Assembly (NCBI GenBank): GCA_034687125.1 | Contig: JAQGBZ010000346.1 | Location: 1 to 64,000 of the forward strand | Direction: 5' to 3' | Length of the DNA stretch: 64,000 bases | DNA from: Neelides folsomi | Lineage: Eukaryota > Arthropoda > Collembola > Neelipleona > Neelidae | In this document: piece after piece, positions 1 through 13,700 of the stretch | Numbering within the stretch: position 1 is the first letter of the stretch | How the letters are laid out: each line of letters opens with the position of its first letter | Made by a program: the position numbers and the translations under genes | The notes under the pieces: model-generated | Seen by the model: only the letters and a program-made list of their open reading frames with translations | What the model was told of the DNA's origin: nothing | The model's database searches: none

Positions 1-3000
1 TTAGTCACTCAAAATGGTTAATCATGCTTTAAATTTAATGAATTAAAGAGTAGTCATTATATATTTTTAGCATTTAGTAGGTTTAAAACTAAACAATATC
101 AATTCGCGCATACATATTCCAAAAAATATCAGAACTTTCCGAGCAACCTGGTATTTGTATGCACTTCACAAAGAAAAAGCATATACCTAATGAAATATAA
201 AATGGACATAAAATTAAAAAGTATATATACCATACCATCCATGGTACATATAGGCCTATACAATATACTCTACTACAGGCTAATACAATATGTTAAAACT
301 GTATTTTACGTATCTTTCTGAATTTAATCATACGCTGTGTGGGCATTAAATAGATATTTATATTTCTGTGTACAATATATTAAGTTATTCAAAATTACCC
401 AATTTAATATTTAATAAAGGAAATATTGCGTATTTCGTTAGTTAGGTAAAATGGAATATTTAGATATGATTTGATGTAAGGAGATGTTAGAGGTTTTCTG
501 AATATCGGAAGTGGTGAGTTTGAAAGGGGTAAGGAAATGGGTCTTAATTGCTGTTTCATCTCTTGTAATCACTGGGATTCCCTTTAGTTTTTATTTGCTC
601 CTTTCTCCATTTTGCGGAGCCTTGAGGAGGAGGCGCGGTAATTGAAATTAATAAAGCTAGGAGATGAAAATGAGTTCGCTCCCGGCGGAACCTCCGCTCA
701 CTTTTATTATAAGGATTAAACTTTCTTTGTTTGCTCATCCAGCCCTGATTTCGTCCCTTTATGCATATACAAACCCACGATACATAGTTTATACATTATA
801 TCTATAGGGAGGGAGATGATGAGGAGAATGACGTTTATTTGCTCTGTCCTATCTCTGCCAAGGACCTGGGAAGACATATCCCATCCAGTTTAATCAGGGC
901 AATTAAACACGATTTTCATTCCTTCCACGAGAGCCCAATGGCCCCAATAATATCATTCAAATTCACAACATCACAGCCAGGAGTTTACATCAACAATATC
1001 ATTTGCATTTGAATATGACTTTATCATGATGCAATTCAACAATGTAATTAACGGAAATTTGAAATTTATTAAAATGGCTTTATTTGTAATTTACGCAATT
1101 TCTCTTTTAAAAAATAATTATGAGATTATTTGATGTTTTGAGTTTTAAAAGAATCGGTTTGTAAATAGGATGAATGAGATGAGAAAACTCCATAAAAGAT
1201 ATAAAGAAGAGAAAATGTAAAAAAATGCGTAAACACGGAAACATTATGATGAGAAAAACCGTTGTGAATTTCCTCCACTTTCCCCCTTTTTGTTGACTTT
1301 TCATTCCAAGGAACTTTCGCAGCTTTCTCTTCTTCCTGACAATAAAATAAACTCGACGGCTCCGTCAAATCTCAATTTATTATCAACAATCTTTTTTATA
1401 TCTTTATGCATCTTTTAATTATGTATTCGTTTTATGCCCTTACTGAAAAAAATGATGGATTATTTTAATTCAAAGAATGTTCAAATATAAGGGTTTATAT
1501 ATGGTTCTAGGAGGGAATTTTGAAAATCTCAAAAAGTGCTGAAAAAGTATTGAGCATGAATTTTATTAGTTTGATCATCAAGAAACCTGGGTTAATTTAT
1601 TGTACTGTAAGTCTTATGAAATAAATTTTCAAAGTTTATGTGAAAATGTATTGTGGAGAATAGTTAATATTTGTTAAATACCACATAGATAAAATAGTAT
1701 AAGATCTTATAACATTGTATTAGTGTATATTATGCAATGTATTAATGTTACAAGTTGTTTTAGATATCTACTGTTTTAGTACAACATAGCTGAGTATAGT
1801 AAATATAGTCTTATACCTAATGGAAAAGGAGCTTATTCTCATTAAGAAAGTTTCTAATTATTCTTTCTCAACACATGTGGTTTTTTGTTTGAAATTGGGG
1901 TGGATTGATGGGGTGGGTTATTAGCGGGGTTTCCGGGGTTTTGATAAATCGGCGGCCGTTGCAGGGCGACAGACCCTTTTACTCCTTCTAATAGCCTCAC
2001 TTCCGCTTCCATTCCCCTCCCTCTCCTTCTTGGAACCATTTCAATTCCCCCGCCCTATCAAAGACCCCACGACCCCAATCCAGACTTAATGACTCTCAAA
2101 CTACATTTATTTACTTATTCTTCCCCAAAGATTCAAAACAATCAGGATTTAAACTATCATTTTATTTACATTACTTCAATTTATATACCCAGAGAAAGAT
2201 ATTCCTATAATATTCCTACATTTTCCTTACTTCACATCTTTCATCTTTCATCAACCTAGCACATTTCCATATTCTAAAATAGGTATTTTAGTTATATTAT
2301 TAGTATAAGTATAACTAAAATGTGTCCATTGCTATTACACTAAGCTAAGAATAATAATGATATCGTTATAATTTAAAAATTAAGAAATTTATTCAAAAAT
2401 ATTCGCTCTATTTATTTTCCCTGATTTAAGAAATCCACGAAAGTTATACGCACCATTTAGCTTCATTTCATGACTAATTCGAGTCAGTGATTTTTCAAGA
2501 TATTTGCAGATCCTCAAACTATTTATTTACTAGAGACAATAGACATGACATAAATAATAATATGAAGAACTGTTTGTTTCTTTGTTGACTTTTCCATTGT
2601 TGTTAATGAAGTGGAAGGAGCCTTTGTGTTTCCCATGTCTCCTAAGTACATTCCATACATAACAACTATGGATCTACATAACTACGAGACTACTCGACTC
2701 GTAGAATAGAAACAACATTGTAACATAGAACATTGATACATCAAGTATTGGTATTGGTAGTCGTGGAATGACGATATTTGAGAGTTGGGGGGCTTTGGAG
2801 TCTAAGGTGAGTTTATGTGTGTTTTGGATTCAGGTCGCGAATGGAGATTTGCATGGGAGCGTATCGGGCGAGATGAGTGAGGACTGAATAGTTTGAAGTA
2901 TGAAGAAGCGATGGGGAAATAGAGAAAGTGTATTGAGGAGGAGTAAAAGCAACAGCAGTCCTGGAAGTAAAAGGAGATGGGGAAATGTATTGAAGTAAAG

Positions 3001-3226
3001 GGAGAGAAAGAGCGCATCTCCGCGGAAGTTGAATTTCTGGGGAGGTTTGGAAGGAAGTAAAACGGAAGAGTCAGTTGGGACGAGAAGCCCCGCCGGCTCA
3101 CACACAAACATTTTTCCTTTTCCCCTCCAACTGTTGTCAGAGAGTGAAATCATCTGAAATATCCAAGTGGAACCACGCGGGGTTCATTTTAAATATATGG
3201 GATTTGAGTGAGTGAAAGTTGGCGGG
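1..3226. other. Intergenic, no gene seen
   Basis: AT-rich DNA with only short chance open frames on both strands. No exon with a protein-family signature, tRNA box pair or strong tandem array was found. The last 400 bases (about 2800-3200) are purine-rich and more GC-rich, and may hold the promoter and 5' UTR of the beat-like gene that begins at 3227. I could not place a TATA box or initiator there. Confidence 0.5.
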
Positions 3227-6200
3227 ATGAGGCGGACGGCAGCTCCGAGACATTTCCTTTTATTTGCCATTTTCACTTCCTTTGTTCAATATGGTGAGTT
3301 TTCAACATTTGCAGTGAAATCAAATACTAAGTTTTAATTTGAATAGATCATTGCTAATCATAGCGTACGTATGAGTATATTGTACATTGTATATCTTACA
3401 TATTTATCATGCTTTATGAATAATTTAGAAAATTTATACTCAGAATTTAGTCATTATTCATATTAAAATAATTATTTTAATTTAGGCTTATGCTATGGTT
3501 AGAATTAATTAACAGAATTTGGGTATTTATTGGGTTTAGTCTGGGTTTAGTCAAGATTAAGTAAACGTAGAGTTAATCCACGGCAAAGTTTAAAATCAAG
3601 ATCGAGGAGTTTTCAAGGAATTTTAAGCTCGTAAGGAAAAGAAAAGAGAGGAAATTGAAAGAGAAATTTAAAAAAAATTCAGAGGAATGGGTTTTTAAAG
3701 CGTATTATGGTTGTTTAACAAGGGAATTGGGCTTGTTGGGAAAAAGGAATAAGAAATTGAGACTTCCCTCAATTCCTCCTCGCTTATTCCTAATTTTGAA
3801 TTCCACAAGACTCCCTTCACTTATTCCCTATCTCTTTTATGCTCTGCCACGAATTCCCAAAATCTCCTTGCATTACAATTTGCAATGCACATCCTTAAAT
3901 AAACAAAATATTTCCGACAAGTTCTTTATTTCTTTATCTTCAATTTTATTTCCCTTTTCTCCAGATCAATTGATTATATTGTCAACCCATGTTTATTTTT
4001 TTCAATAATATTGCATCCGAAAATATTAAAAATATTTAAATTGATCAAATTGACTATTATAAATTAGCAATTTGGCAAAAAAGAATGAATTTTCAAAAGC
4101 AATATCTTATAAATTGTGATGTGAAAAGTTAAGACCATTAATATTTAAATTAAGCACATTGGCTAATATTACATACCTATAAAAATAGTTAATATTAACA
4201 TAAAATTAAAAATATAACATCATAATTTCAATTACGAATAGACATTCATTGCATGCAGGGACTTTTGAATCTTATTGTACTATATGGTATAAGTATATGA
4301 AATTAATTTAATATAGCTCTTCATAATAAATATGAACATATCACGGAGGAATATTATCTATCGTAATTTAATACCACCAGGGTTATAAGAACTTTTTGTA
4401 AGTAATGTGTGTAAGACATGTGTGGAATATGAGAGCCTCAACATGGTCTTCCAAAATGTGAGTAATGAGGGTTATTAAGGAAATTTGTATTAGAACTCGA
4501 GCGTTTCCTCTTGAGAAATGGCGGATCTTCGGATCGGTTATTAACTCTATTTATGAGGATCTGGCTCAAAGTAGATTTTAAAGGTATATCCTAAGTTAAA
4601 AAGAGATGAGTGAAAAAGGAGCGGCTGATGAGATCCCAAAGAAGAGACGTTGAGTTAAAGGAAGAGTAAAAGTGAAAGAGGAAAGGAGATGTTGAAGACG
4701 GGAAAGACGGAGGGACGTTGAAAGGGAGAATGGGTGAATAGGGCCGGAGATTTCATTGTGGGGATGCGGACGCGGGAAGAATCGGAGAGGACGATCGGGA
4801 GATGAGGGAGAATTAATAATCCATACATGGAGATTTAATGAGATTTGTCCCATTATCCGCCAGACGCTGCCATTGTCCCGCCATAAAATGAAAATTGAGT
4901 CTCGGAGGTGGCTGGCAACGACGCCCACGCCAAGATCACCACGCGGAAATTATGAATTCAATGTTCTCCCCTATCTCTCTGTTTTCTTTCATTTTTCTTC
5001 CCGCCCGCTAATAGAATTTCAAAGGCAGAATGGCTAATCAAAAGGACTCGTATAGGCAGATATGGGGAATTCCACATTCTCCCCGCACACTCCTTCTTAT
5101 CATTCTTATTATACGGCATGAATTTAGAGCCCTTACACGGACCAGATCTCACTTTACGTATCGTGCGTGTAAGATGGAAAACCCTTTCAGGATTCGCCCT
5201 CCACGCAATTTTACTTTTGACTTATCTTCCCAATGTTCGAGTCAAAATGGAAAAAACTTCAATTTCACTTTATAAATTATTAAAACAAGAACCCTGGCTT
5301 GGAAACCATGGAAACCGTTTTAAGATAACAAGATTCACATTTTTTAATTTTATAAAATATTCGCTTATTTTAGTATTACGTTGCAAGATTTTTGATTATT
5401 TTTGGAATAACCTAAGAGGATTCTGGTTTTTTAAAAATGCCTCCATTTTTATTTTATCTTTCCATCATTTTTGAAACATTGTCGAATTTTGTATAGGCTT
5501 TTTAGTCTTTAATTGACAGTAAAAGGTTTCAAAATTTTTGATATTTTCGGAATTGCATTTAAGAGCAGGGGAAGAACATTTATTGGTTTATTAAGGGTAA
5601 GTGTGGGGATGGGGGTGAGTTTATTGAATTAACCGTTTAGATTTTAAATATATAAGGACTTTGAATGTATATATTGAATATTGTGTGAGACGAAACGGAG
5701 GGTAATTCGGACTTGTGAGTGGATTGCGAGGGATTGTAATTGGTTAGAGCAGGTTGGTTGAAATCCATTAGACGGCGGCCGCCTTTTAATCATTTCCCTC
5801 AATTGAGTCTCCCGGGCTTCTCCTTATGGGATTCATAATGGAAATGAGGGGGGCTTGGGAGCTAATGTCATTAAACTATCCATTAACCCTTGTTTTCTTA
5901 TCTCTCTCACACTGTCCCCACAAATTGTCTCAAAAATTCAAACTCCCCCTCACACTCCCGCTCTGAATACTTTCTCATTCGTTCTTTTCTTTTCTAATGG
6001 CCCTTTTATAGAAAATTACATAATTTGGGCAGGATGTAGACAAATTCTTTTAGATATAATAAAAATACTTTGAAAATACTCACTCTCAAAGAATATTGGC
6101 TATACCTAAGTATAGACTTAGAGTTAATGTGGTGGTAAAAGAAGGGATAGGATAAGGTTTATAAAAGGTTAAAAGAGGATCTATGGGAATTCTTATAAGA

Positions 6201-7947
6201 GCCGGATTAAGATTGGGTTGCTTGGAGATAGGCGCAAGAAGTTCATTTAAGAGGAGCGGGAATTCTGGGAAATTGTAAAGGGTCCTTTGGTGTAAGTTGG
6301 GAATTAAATCTGTAGTGTTGGGAGGGTTGTCGGAGCGTCTTAGGAATTAAAGGAGCTTCTTCTAATCCCCACTTTCCCCCTCAATGGACAAGGGAATGGG
6401 AGGAGATAATGAGGGTTTAAACATAATAGGAAACCTCATCGTCATCTCTTAATTGGTAGTTAAGGAAACTTGGGAAAATTTGTGAAAGTAAATTTGTTTT
6501 CTTCCAGCGGTTCCGCTTAAGCTTCTGGACGTACGAATTCCCGTTTCTGGGGTCATACAAGGATCGGAGGACTTGCAGTGTTTGTATGACCTCAGTGGAG
6601 ATTCCCTCTTCTCACTCAAATGGTACAAGGACGGAGACGAGTTTTTAAGATTCAGGCCCTTGGGCACACCTCCTATCGACACGTTCCCCGTCCCTGGAGT
6701 GACCCTTGCCAAGCACAACTCGAACGGAACAGAGGTGACTCTCGGGAATTTAACGACCAAGTCCTCGGGAGTCTACAAGTGCGAAGTTTCCGCTGATGTC
6801 TCCTTCCAAACTCTCAGTAAAGAAGAGAATCTCACTGTCATTGGTGAGAAATACACTTTTACTATTACTTTTACATATATGCGAACTTTCCCCCAATTGC
6901 TCATATCTCTTCAACCTTGATCCAACTTAAACAATAACAATTTAGTTGAATGGAATTGAGCGCTAAATTTAAATCTTCAACTGAAGGATAATTTAAAATT
7001 TTGTAGTGGTTATTTTATGCATAGTGTTTAGTTTTTTAATTGTGAGTGAAAGCTCAGTTCAAATTTTTTTAAATTGTGTTTAATGTTATTATATGAATTA
7101 TATTTTGTAGTTCCTCCTCAACCACTACGACCAACGTTTAAAAACATTTCATCTCGGTACCTCATGAAGGAATGGGTAATTGGGAATTGCAGCTCAACTC
7201 GCTCATCGCCACCGGCAACGCTCTCGCTCTCGGCCAATGGAGTGAAGGCAAGTTCTTTACTTTAACTTTTTATTTCCTCACTTTCCCAAGATAAGAAACG
7301 GCGGATTGAGCTTTTTTCAAACTGAACAAAATATTTTACATTGTTTAGAAACTTACTTTTAAAGATTTGTATAGAAAAGGGAGATTAAATAATGCACATT
7401 GTTATCTTTCGTGTTATTCAAATTCAAAAGTTTGAAGGCATAAAACACACCTTTAACTCCCGCCCTTTTCCATTTTGTAAGATCCTACGTTTAATTTTTA
7501 TGTTTAAAGTTGCATAATAAACTGCCTTTTTTCCTTAGCTGAGATCAAATGAGCTGATGAGATATCCCCCAGAGAGGGATTCAGAAGGGAGAGTTTCGGT
7601 CGTGGTGGGAATTCGACTTCAGGTAAAGCTCAGGAAACTTCCCTAATTATTCTCAATTTGACTTACACGCCATTGTTAGCGCGAGTTTTAGTGTCAATTA
7701 ATTTTCCCTCTAATTGACAACGTTTTCACTTAATTATGCCTAATAGGTTGACTACCATCATTTTACCAATGGAAGGAATCTCATCTTGGTATGCAACGCC
7801 TCCATCGTCGACCGCCATTGGTCATCGGAATTCGTCGTCCACCATAAAAATTATCCTGGATTTTTTTCATCCTCTTCGGCTCATTCGACATTTTTTGCCT
7901 CGTTTGGACTTTTCATTCTACTTCTTTCACTTTTATACAGGTTTTAG
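3227..7947 (+). CDS. beat: Beaten path (beat)-type immunoglobulin protein
   Basis: Five-exon model: 3227-3293, 6508-6843, 7111-7247, 7539-7622, 7747-7947, giving 274 residues with all phases closing. Exon 1 is a signal peptide (MRRTAAPRHFLLFAIFTS...). Exon 2 carries the first Ig domain: LLDVRIP opening, Cys in LQCLYDL, core Trp in SLKWYKDG, closing Cys in GVYKCEV. Exons 3-5 carry a second Ig domain (Cys in IGNCSS and LVCNAS). The protein ends in a hydrophobic tail (FFASFGLFILLLSLLY), which could be a GPI signal or membrane anchor. Beat proteins are arthropod neuronal surface or secreted ligands for Side receptors, acting in axon guidance and synaptic partner matching. Oddities: intron 1 is 3.2 kb while the others are short, intron 3 appears to use a GC donor, and the usual core Trp of Ig2 is Leu (PPATLSLSANG). 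The family call is firm; which beat paralogue is unknown. Confidence 0.88.
3294..6507. other. Long first intron of the beat-type gene
   Basis: The intron lies between a GTGAGT donor right after the signal-peptide exon and a TTCTTCCAG acceptor. It contains GC-richer islands (about 4600-5250 and 5700-5850) among AT-rich sequence. Open frames in it match no family I know. Long first introns of neural guidance genes often hold enhancers, so the GC-richer islands are the parts to compare across species. That function is inferred only. Confidence 0.5.
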
Positions 7948-9694
7948 TCAAATTGTTGTGAAGTGAGCGTGAAACAAACAATCAATTTAAAAAGCCCGCT
8001 AGCAATTAAATTATAAATAACGATATTATTGTTTTTCACTGACTAGTCATTTGGCATAATTTATTACTATTAAATATTGTCGATTGTGCATAAAATTTAT
8101 GTCTACAAAATGAGCACTTTATTATCTAATTAAATAAGGGTAAGAAAATATACGTAAAATATCAATAATCAAAGTTCAATTAATGTGATGGTTTAATTAA
8201 TTAGTTATTTGAGAAATTAATTTATGATTTTAATGTAAAATAGTGCTTGTATTACATATATACTATTAGTATACAAACGAGATCAAAGTGTAATTAATAT
8301 GATAAAATACCGATGAAATTATATACTAATCTTAATTAATTTAAGTTTATTATTAATTAGGTAATTGAGGCTTACCTTGCACAAAAATATTACATTCCAC
8401 ATTTTATAAAAAAATTCAATAAATACGTCTTTAAATAAATATTATTAGATAAAATAAATAGATATGATATAATGAATGATTGAATAACTGTGAGCAATTA
8501 ATTTGTATAGAAATGATGCAAATGTGTACAATTAACTTGTAAAGAGACTTTTAAGGTTCGTGGCTGCAATATTTGTGAGTTAAAATGAGATAAAACAAAT
8601 AGGGGAAATCCTTCATTTGCAAATTGCCATAATTCACTTTTAATTGTTGGGAGTGAATTATGAGTCGGATTTATTAAGTGACTAATTGTGTAATTGAAAG
8701 TAATTAATTGTGCAATTTGTAAAATAAAGATCAAATGGGATTCCCAATTTTCCAAACACATGTAGGAAGCATCAAAGTAAATGGGGCTAAATATATGCGT
8801 GGAAAATGTAGCAGAGTTGTAAAAAGAAGCGTCCTCTCAATTTTATTGAAAAAGGAAACAATAAAAGTGAAAGTTTTAAAACTGCGTTTTTTCATTTATT
8901 CTCCAAAAAACTTTCACAACTTTTCCTTCTTCTTCAACTCCTCCTGTTTACACATGTAATAAAATGTAATAAACCGACTTTTTCTCCTCGACGAATCCTT
9001 AAACTCAAAAAAAGAAAAAAAATGTCTCAACAGAAAAATCAAAGGACATTTTTGAAAATGAAGTTGAAAGTGAAAGTGCAAAGTTGGAAAGTGTCAAAAG
9101 AAATTAAAAATGAGATTTTATTTGCATTTTATTTTCCACAAATTCGCATAAAACCTTTAGAGAATTTCGTTTTAAATCCGGAATTTAAAAAATAAACAAG
9201 TGTTTTTCCTGGGAATATGAGGGAAAGGATTTAATTATTTTATTAGCGAAGCTGTCCAGCGTGGATTATTCATGTTCCTGTAGCTATGGAGACGGATCAA
9301 GATTTTGTTAATTGAAGTGAGGGAAATTCAAAATTCCCTCGAGGTCGGACGAAAAGAGTAAAGAGTTGCCAATGAACTCCATTGGCAACTTTGGAAGAGC
9401 ATTAATTAAAATGTGCATTCTCGTTTTGGTCTTTGGATTTTCCCACCTGATCCGCACGGCATTTGATGTGATGGGAATGAGAAATCCTTTAGCTGCATTA
9501 TCCCAGATTTGCCCCTAGAATAAAACAGGCAGGGAATAAATCAACGTGTCCGTTGAGTTGAATATTAACCTCTTGTTCAACAATGTACAATTTATATGAG
9601 AACATGTGTAGAAATCATATTACTTAAAATAATGTGGATGGGTTAGGTTATGAGAACAGTCTACATATTATACTTTAGTACATAATATCGAGTA
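7948..9694. other. Intergenic 3' of the beat-type gene
   Basis: AT-rich sequence with no supported exon. The probable 3' UTR of the beat-type gene lies at its start. Confidence 0.4.
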
Positions 9695-9994
9695 CCCTGT
9701 TTCCTCGCGTGTAAGGCGCGCTTTATGTATGCTTTCTGAGGGTCTAGATGCGGCTTATCTACGAGGGCGCATTGTCTACGAAATGAATTTAGGCGCCGAA
9801 ATGAATTTGAAAATTTTCTTAATTTAATATGTATTTCAGCTATTTAATTATGTGTATTTTGATGCCTTCCTTTATACATGCGCCTTGTCTACAAGGGCGC
9901 CTTATCTGCGTTTTAAATTTACCACTAAATAAGATGTGCCTTATGCGCGAGGGCGCCTTATCCGTGAGGGCGCCTTGTAGTCAAGGAAACAGGG
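9695..9994. mobile_element. Short non-autonomous element with inverted ends and GCGCC-rich subrepeats
   Basis: The left end reads CCCTGTTTCCTCGCGTGTAA then GGCGC. The right end, reverse complemented, reads CCCTGTTTCCTTGACTACAA then GGCGC. These are imperfect terminal inverted repeats about 25 bp long. Inside, a unit like GGGCGCCTTATCTACGA recurs in both orientations at least five times in 300 bp, in sharp contrast to the AT-rich surroundings. Size, TIRs and lack of coding capacity fit a MITE; the end style recalls pogo/Tigger-type elements, which is inference. A target duplication is not clean (TA on the left; TA follows CATG on the right). Confidence 0.6.
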
Positions 9995-10352
9995 CATGTA
10001 TATTTAACTATCTAGATAGATTACATTGCATGTTGATGATATATTATTTAATACGAAAGTTAATAAAAGAAAAAATACATGAATAAATAAGAGAGACCTC
10101 TACAAATTAAAAATTTATACATAAAAAATGTATACGTACTTTATGTTTCTATACAATCATCTACAAGATACTTTAACTGTAAATAAATATTAGATTTTAA
10201 TTTAAGATTCAATATAGGTTTTGAATGAATAAAGCAAATTAACTTCCCAATAAAGCTTTAAACTAATGTTTCAACTCGCAATTATTCATTTTCATCGAAA
10301 ATAAATGACTTTTTGGAAATTGATTTATTTTAAATAAAATATCTATTGGGGC

Positions 10353-10702
10353 TCACAAACCAGAATTTGCACATTCAAACATTTCCTCAAATTTAATGGA
10401 GAAACTATGGGGAAAATTACACATTTTTAACTCCTTATCACATCTCTAAACTTTTTATTATTTCCTAATTATTTTAAACACATAAATACAAAATAGACAT
10501 TTAACAAACTAAACTACTATTATATATACATATATAAACAATAATGAGACTATACACTAATATATACATAATAACATAAATAAAACTAATTAACATAATG
10601 ATTATTCTTTATAATACGAAAGAGTTAAAAATGTGTAATTTTCCTTATAGTTTTTCCATAAAATTTGAGGAAATGTTTGAATGTGCAAATTCTGGTTTGT
10701 GA
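10353..10702. mobile_element. MITE-like element with arms of about 86 bp
   Basis: The segment from 10353 (TCACAAACCAGAATTTGCAC) to about 10438 is repeated in inverted orientation at about 10617-10702. Only about five bases differ over the arm, and about 180 bases of AT-rich sequence lie between. Transcribed RNA would fold into a long hairpin. No protein is encoded and no convincing target duplication is seen, so it may be a degraded MITE or a stand-alone inverted duplication. Confidence 0.65.
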
Positions 10703-13700
10703 TTATCAATAATGATAATTTTAATAATTACAATTTGTATAACTATAACATTATTAATATGTAATAAAAGATTTAAATTCTGGTAACCAATATTTTATTC
10801 TTAATCGTAAGTACAGCAATGACAGCAAACCATGTTCGCCTATTACTTCTTGTATCGATCCTAATGTAGATATCTACTTTAATCATTTCGCACTATTATT
10901 ATAAAGATAAGATGTAGCATATGTATTATATTGCATAATATGTAGCACTTCGAATACTACGGTAAACTGTTATAGGAAGTATGTAGCGGAATCCCCATCA
11001 GTTGCTTTCCACGTCCATCTCATTCCTCAGATGGAAAATGGGAGAAGATCCATCATTTCAATTGCTCTAAGCTTACAGGAACGCGTGAGAAAGTCGGCGG
11101 AGATCTCTTGATACAAAATGACGGATAAATTATGATTTACACTCTCAGGGTAATTGATTGTTTGACAAACAAATGCTACGACTTTCCGCTCAAATAACCC
11201 AATATCACACAAACACGTTATTCTTCATTAGATCAGATTTATAAAGAAATTCATCTAAATCAATACATTTTGTTTTTAACGGATTTCATCATTCATATTA
11301 AATATTTATTGGTATAAAAACAATTCAAACAAAATAAAACCACAGATGTTTTTAAATTCCTTTCAATAAGAGTTTACATTAACTTATAATTACAATAAAT
11401 CTTTCACTTATAAGTAAAATAAAACCAAGTTTTCTTGTTTTTAACTTTCTAAAGCTTTGTTATTTTTCAATGTTTTAAAAATCTTATTTGTTGATTTGAT
11501 GGGTTCAATTTGATGAACCAAGGAAATGTGATGGATTGTTCAATTTCTTTAGAGATTAAGGAGTTAAAGAACTTTCCTTTTGGTGGATCTTCCTTGCGTG
11601 ACTCTTGATGTGGAAGAATGAGAAATGAAGGGAGTAATAGGGCGAGGAAGACGATGATATAAGAACATTGAGCTAATCTTCGTGTCGTCTCGCAAAGTGA
11701 TGAATGCACTCATTTACTTCCCGTATGTTCACAAATATCTCCTGTCTCATTATTGCTAGCGGATGTTCTCTTGACATCTTAATCAACAGAAATTATTGAA
11801 CTAATTTTTATTATTTCCCCAACGATCCATTTTCCGTGGCTAGTTTTAGGTTTTAGTATGCAATTTTTATATCATATTACTAGTTTTGGAAAATAGAAAT
11901 TCAGTAGTTTGGGAAAATAGAGATTCGCTGGCTTTAGAAATAACAATTAAGATAGAGATTACTGCATCGCTAGTTTTAGAATCTATTAACATGTAATTTT
12001 ATATACAATGTAATTCCAAAACGAAAGCTGAATGAGATTGAGAATCATTAAGATTTTTTTCTAAAATAAATCCATATTTAATGGGAAGTCATTAGCGTAG
12101 TTTTTTTTACTCAACTCTGCGTACGATGCTTTTACAGAGAAAATATTAGCATTTAACATCAGCCTCCTTTGGTTCTGGACCTTCTGGATAAAAAGGAAGA
12201 GATGAATTGATCGGCTAATTGAGACTTTTACCATTTTCTCGTTCCAATGTAAAAAACTCGTTTTTTCAATTACCAACTTGAATGCTTTTAGTGAACTTGG
12301 AAGGAAATAAGAAATTCCCTTTCTATATCTTTACAAAAAAGTCTTCGTATCTCTTGGATTCTTAAACCTCATGGTTTTTTCAAATACTCCCGGTTTATCA
12401 ATCCTCTACGTTTTTCAAAGTTTCTAACTCCCGGTTCGTTACATAAATCCCATTGCAACTATGGATGTGTATATTTGAAATGTTTCTTTTCCCGGGTATT
12501 TTAACCGGGAGGATCAAACCTGATGTTTCGTTTACAGCGGGGATTAACGGAGAAGCGGGTAATAAATGGATCGCGTCTTGAATAATTCATGGTGTATGAG
12601 GTCTGGTCATTTTCTCTTTTTGGTCACTGCTGGACGGGAAGAGGCAGAGAAGGCGAAGTCCCCGGGGACTTTTCCCTATTTATCTTCACCTTTGTCCGAG
12701 AACCATTACCGGAGGGTTTCTCCCTCCTACAAGATAAATTGTGGAAGATAAATGACCCAAACACGGGCCCGACTTTTGATTCAATTTAGAACTTGTGAGG
12801 TCGGTGGCATTAATTGGTGCCCTCGCGTCAATCTCGCCATATCTCGGCCCCATCTCTATTAACCAGAAGTGGACTGGCGAAGTGGATTGGGGAAAACAAG
12901 GACATTTTTCGGGATAAAGGGGATTCAATTACATCTTTCTCAACCGCCCTCGTCGTCCGAAATCCTCAAATTCAATTACGAATCTTTCACCCTCGAAATT
13001 GGAACTTTTTCCAACCACCTCACTCACCCATTTCTCAACTTCAAAACACGACCAGAGAAAAGACACAGTTTTTTCACTCAATAAAAAAAGTTTCACAATC
13101 ATATTAACCCTCAACTCAACAAGGTTCCATCCAATCCATTTTTTCACATCGCCAATCAAACAATTTTAGAAATCGTATCATTTATTAAATTCAAAATATT
13201 GAAATTCATTTTTATTAAGTCTTCACATTTTTATACAATTTTTAACAGATTCGTTTTCTATTTTCGTAACGTAATCTCAATTTTTATATAAATTAAAAAA
13301 TTTGAAAGATATGACACATGAGGAAAATGGGGATTTTTTATTTTAAAAATTCAAGTGTTTACCACGAAAAGATATTTCCTCTTGTCAAGTCTTCAGTTGT
13401 AACGGCGACAATGACGTGGTTTTTCTCGAGATTTGAGCCATTTGAGGGATGTTTGGAAGGAGTGATGGGAATGGAGACGTTAAACATGTGGATTTCCATC
13501 TCTTTATTATTCATGGAGGGTGGTGGGAGGGTCAGGTGATGAATTTGGATATTTCCAAAACCTTTTAACTCTTTCCCCTCTGCCAAATAGGTGAAACTCA
13601 CAGAGCAAACTTTCACCCCGTGCATCTATTTATTATCTTCACATCCCACAACACTCTTTGATGAAACGCGGCTATTTTTGAACTTACAACTTACAGATAT

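Noticed and set aside
12566..13159. Cluster of open frames on both strands
   Set aside because: They overlap one another on opposite strands and look like a by-product of locally lower AT content; no protein features.
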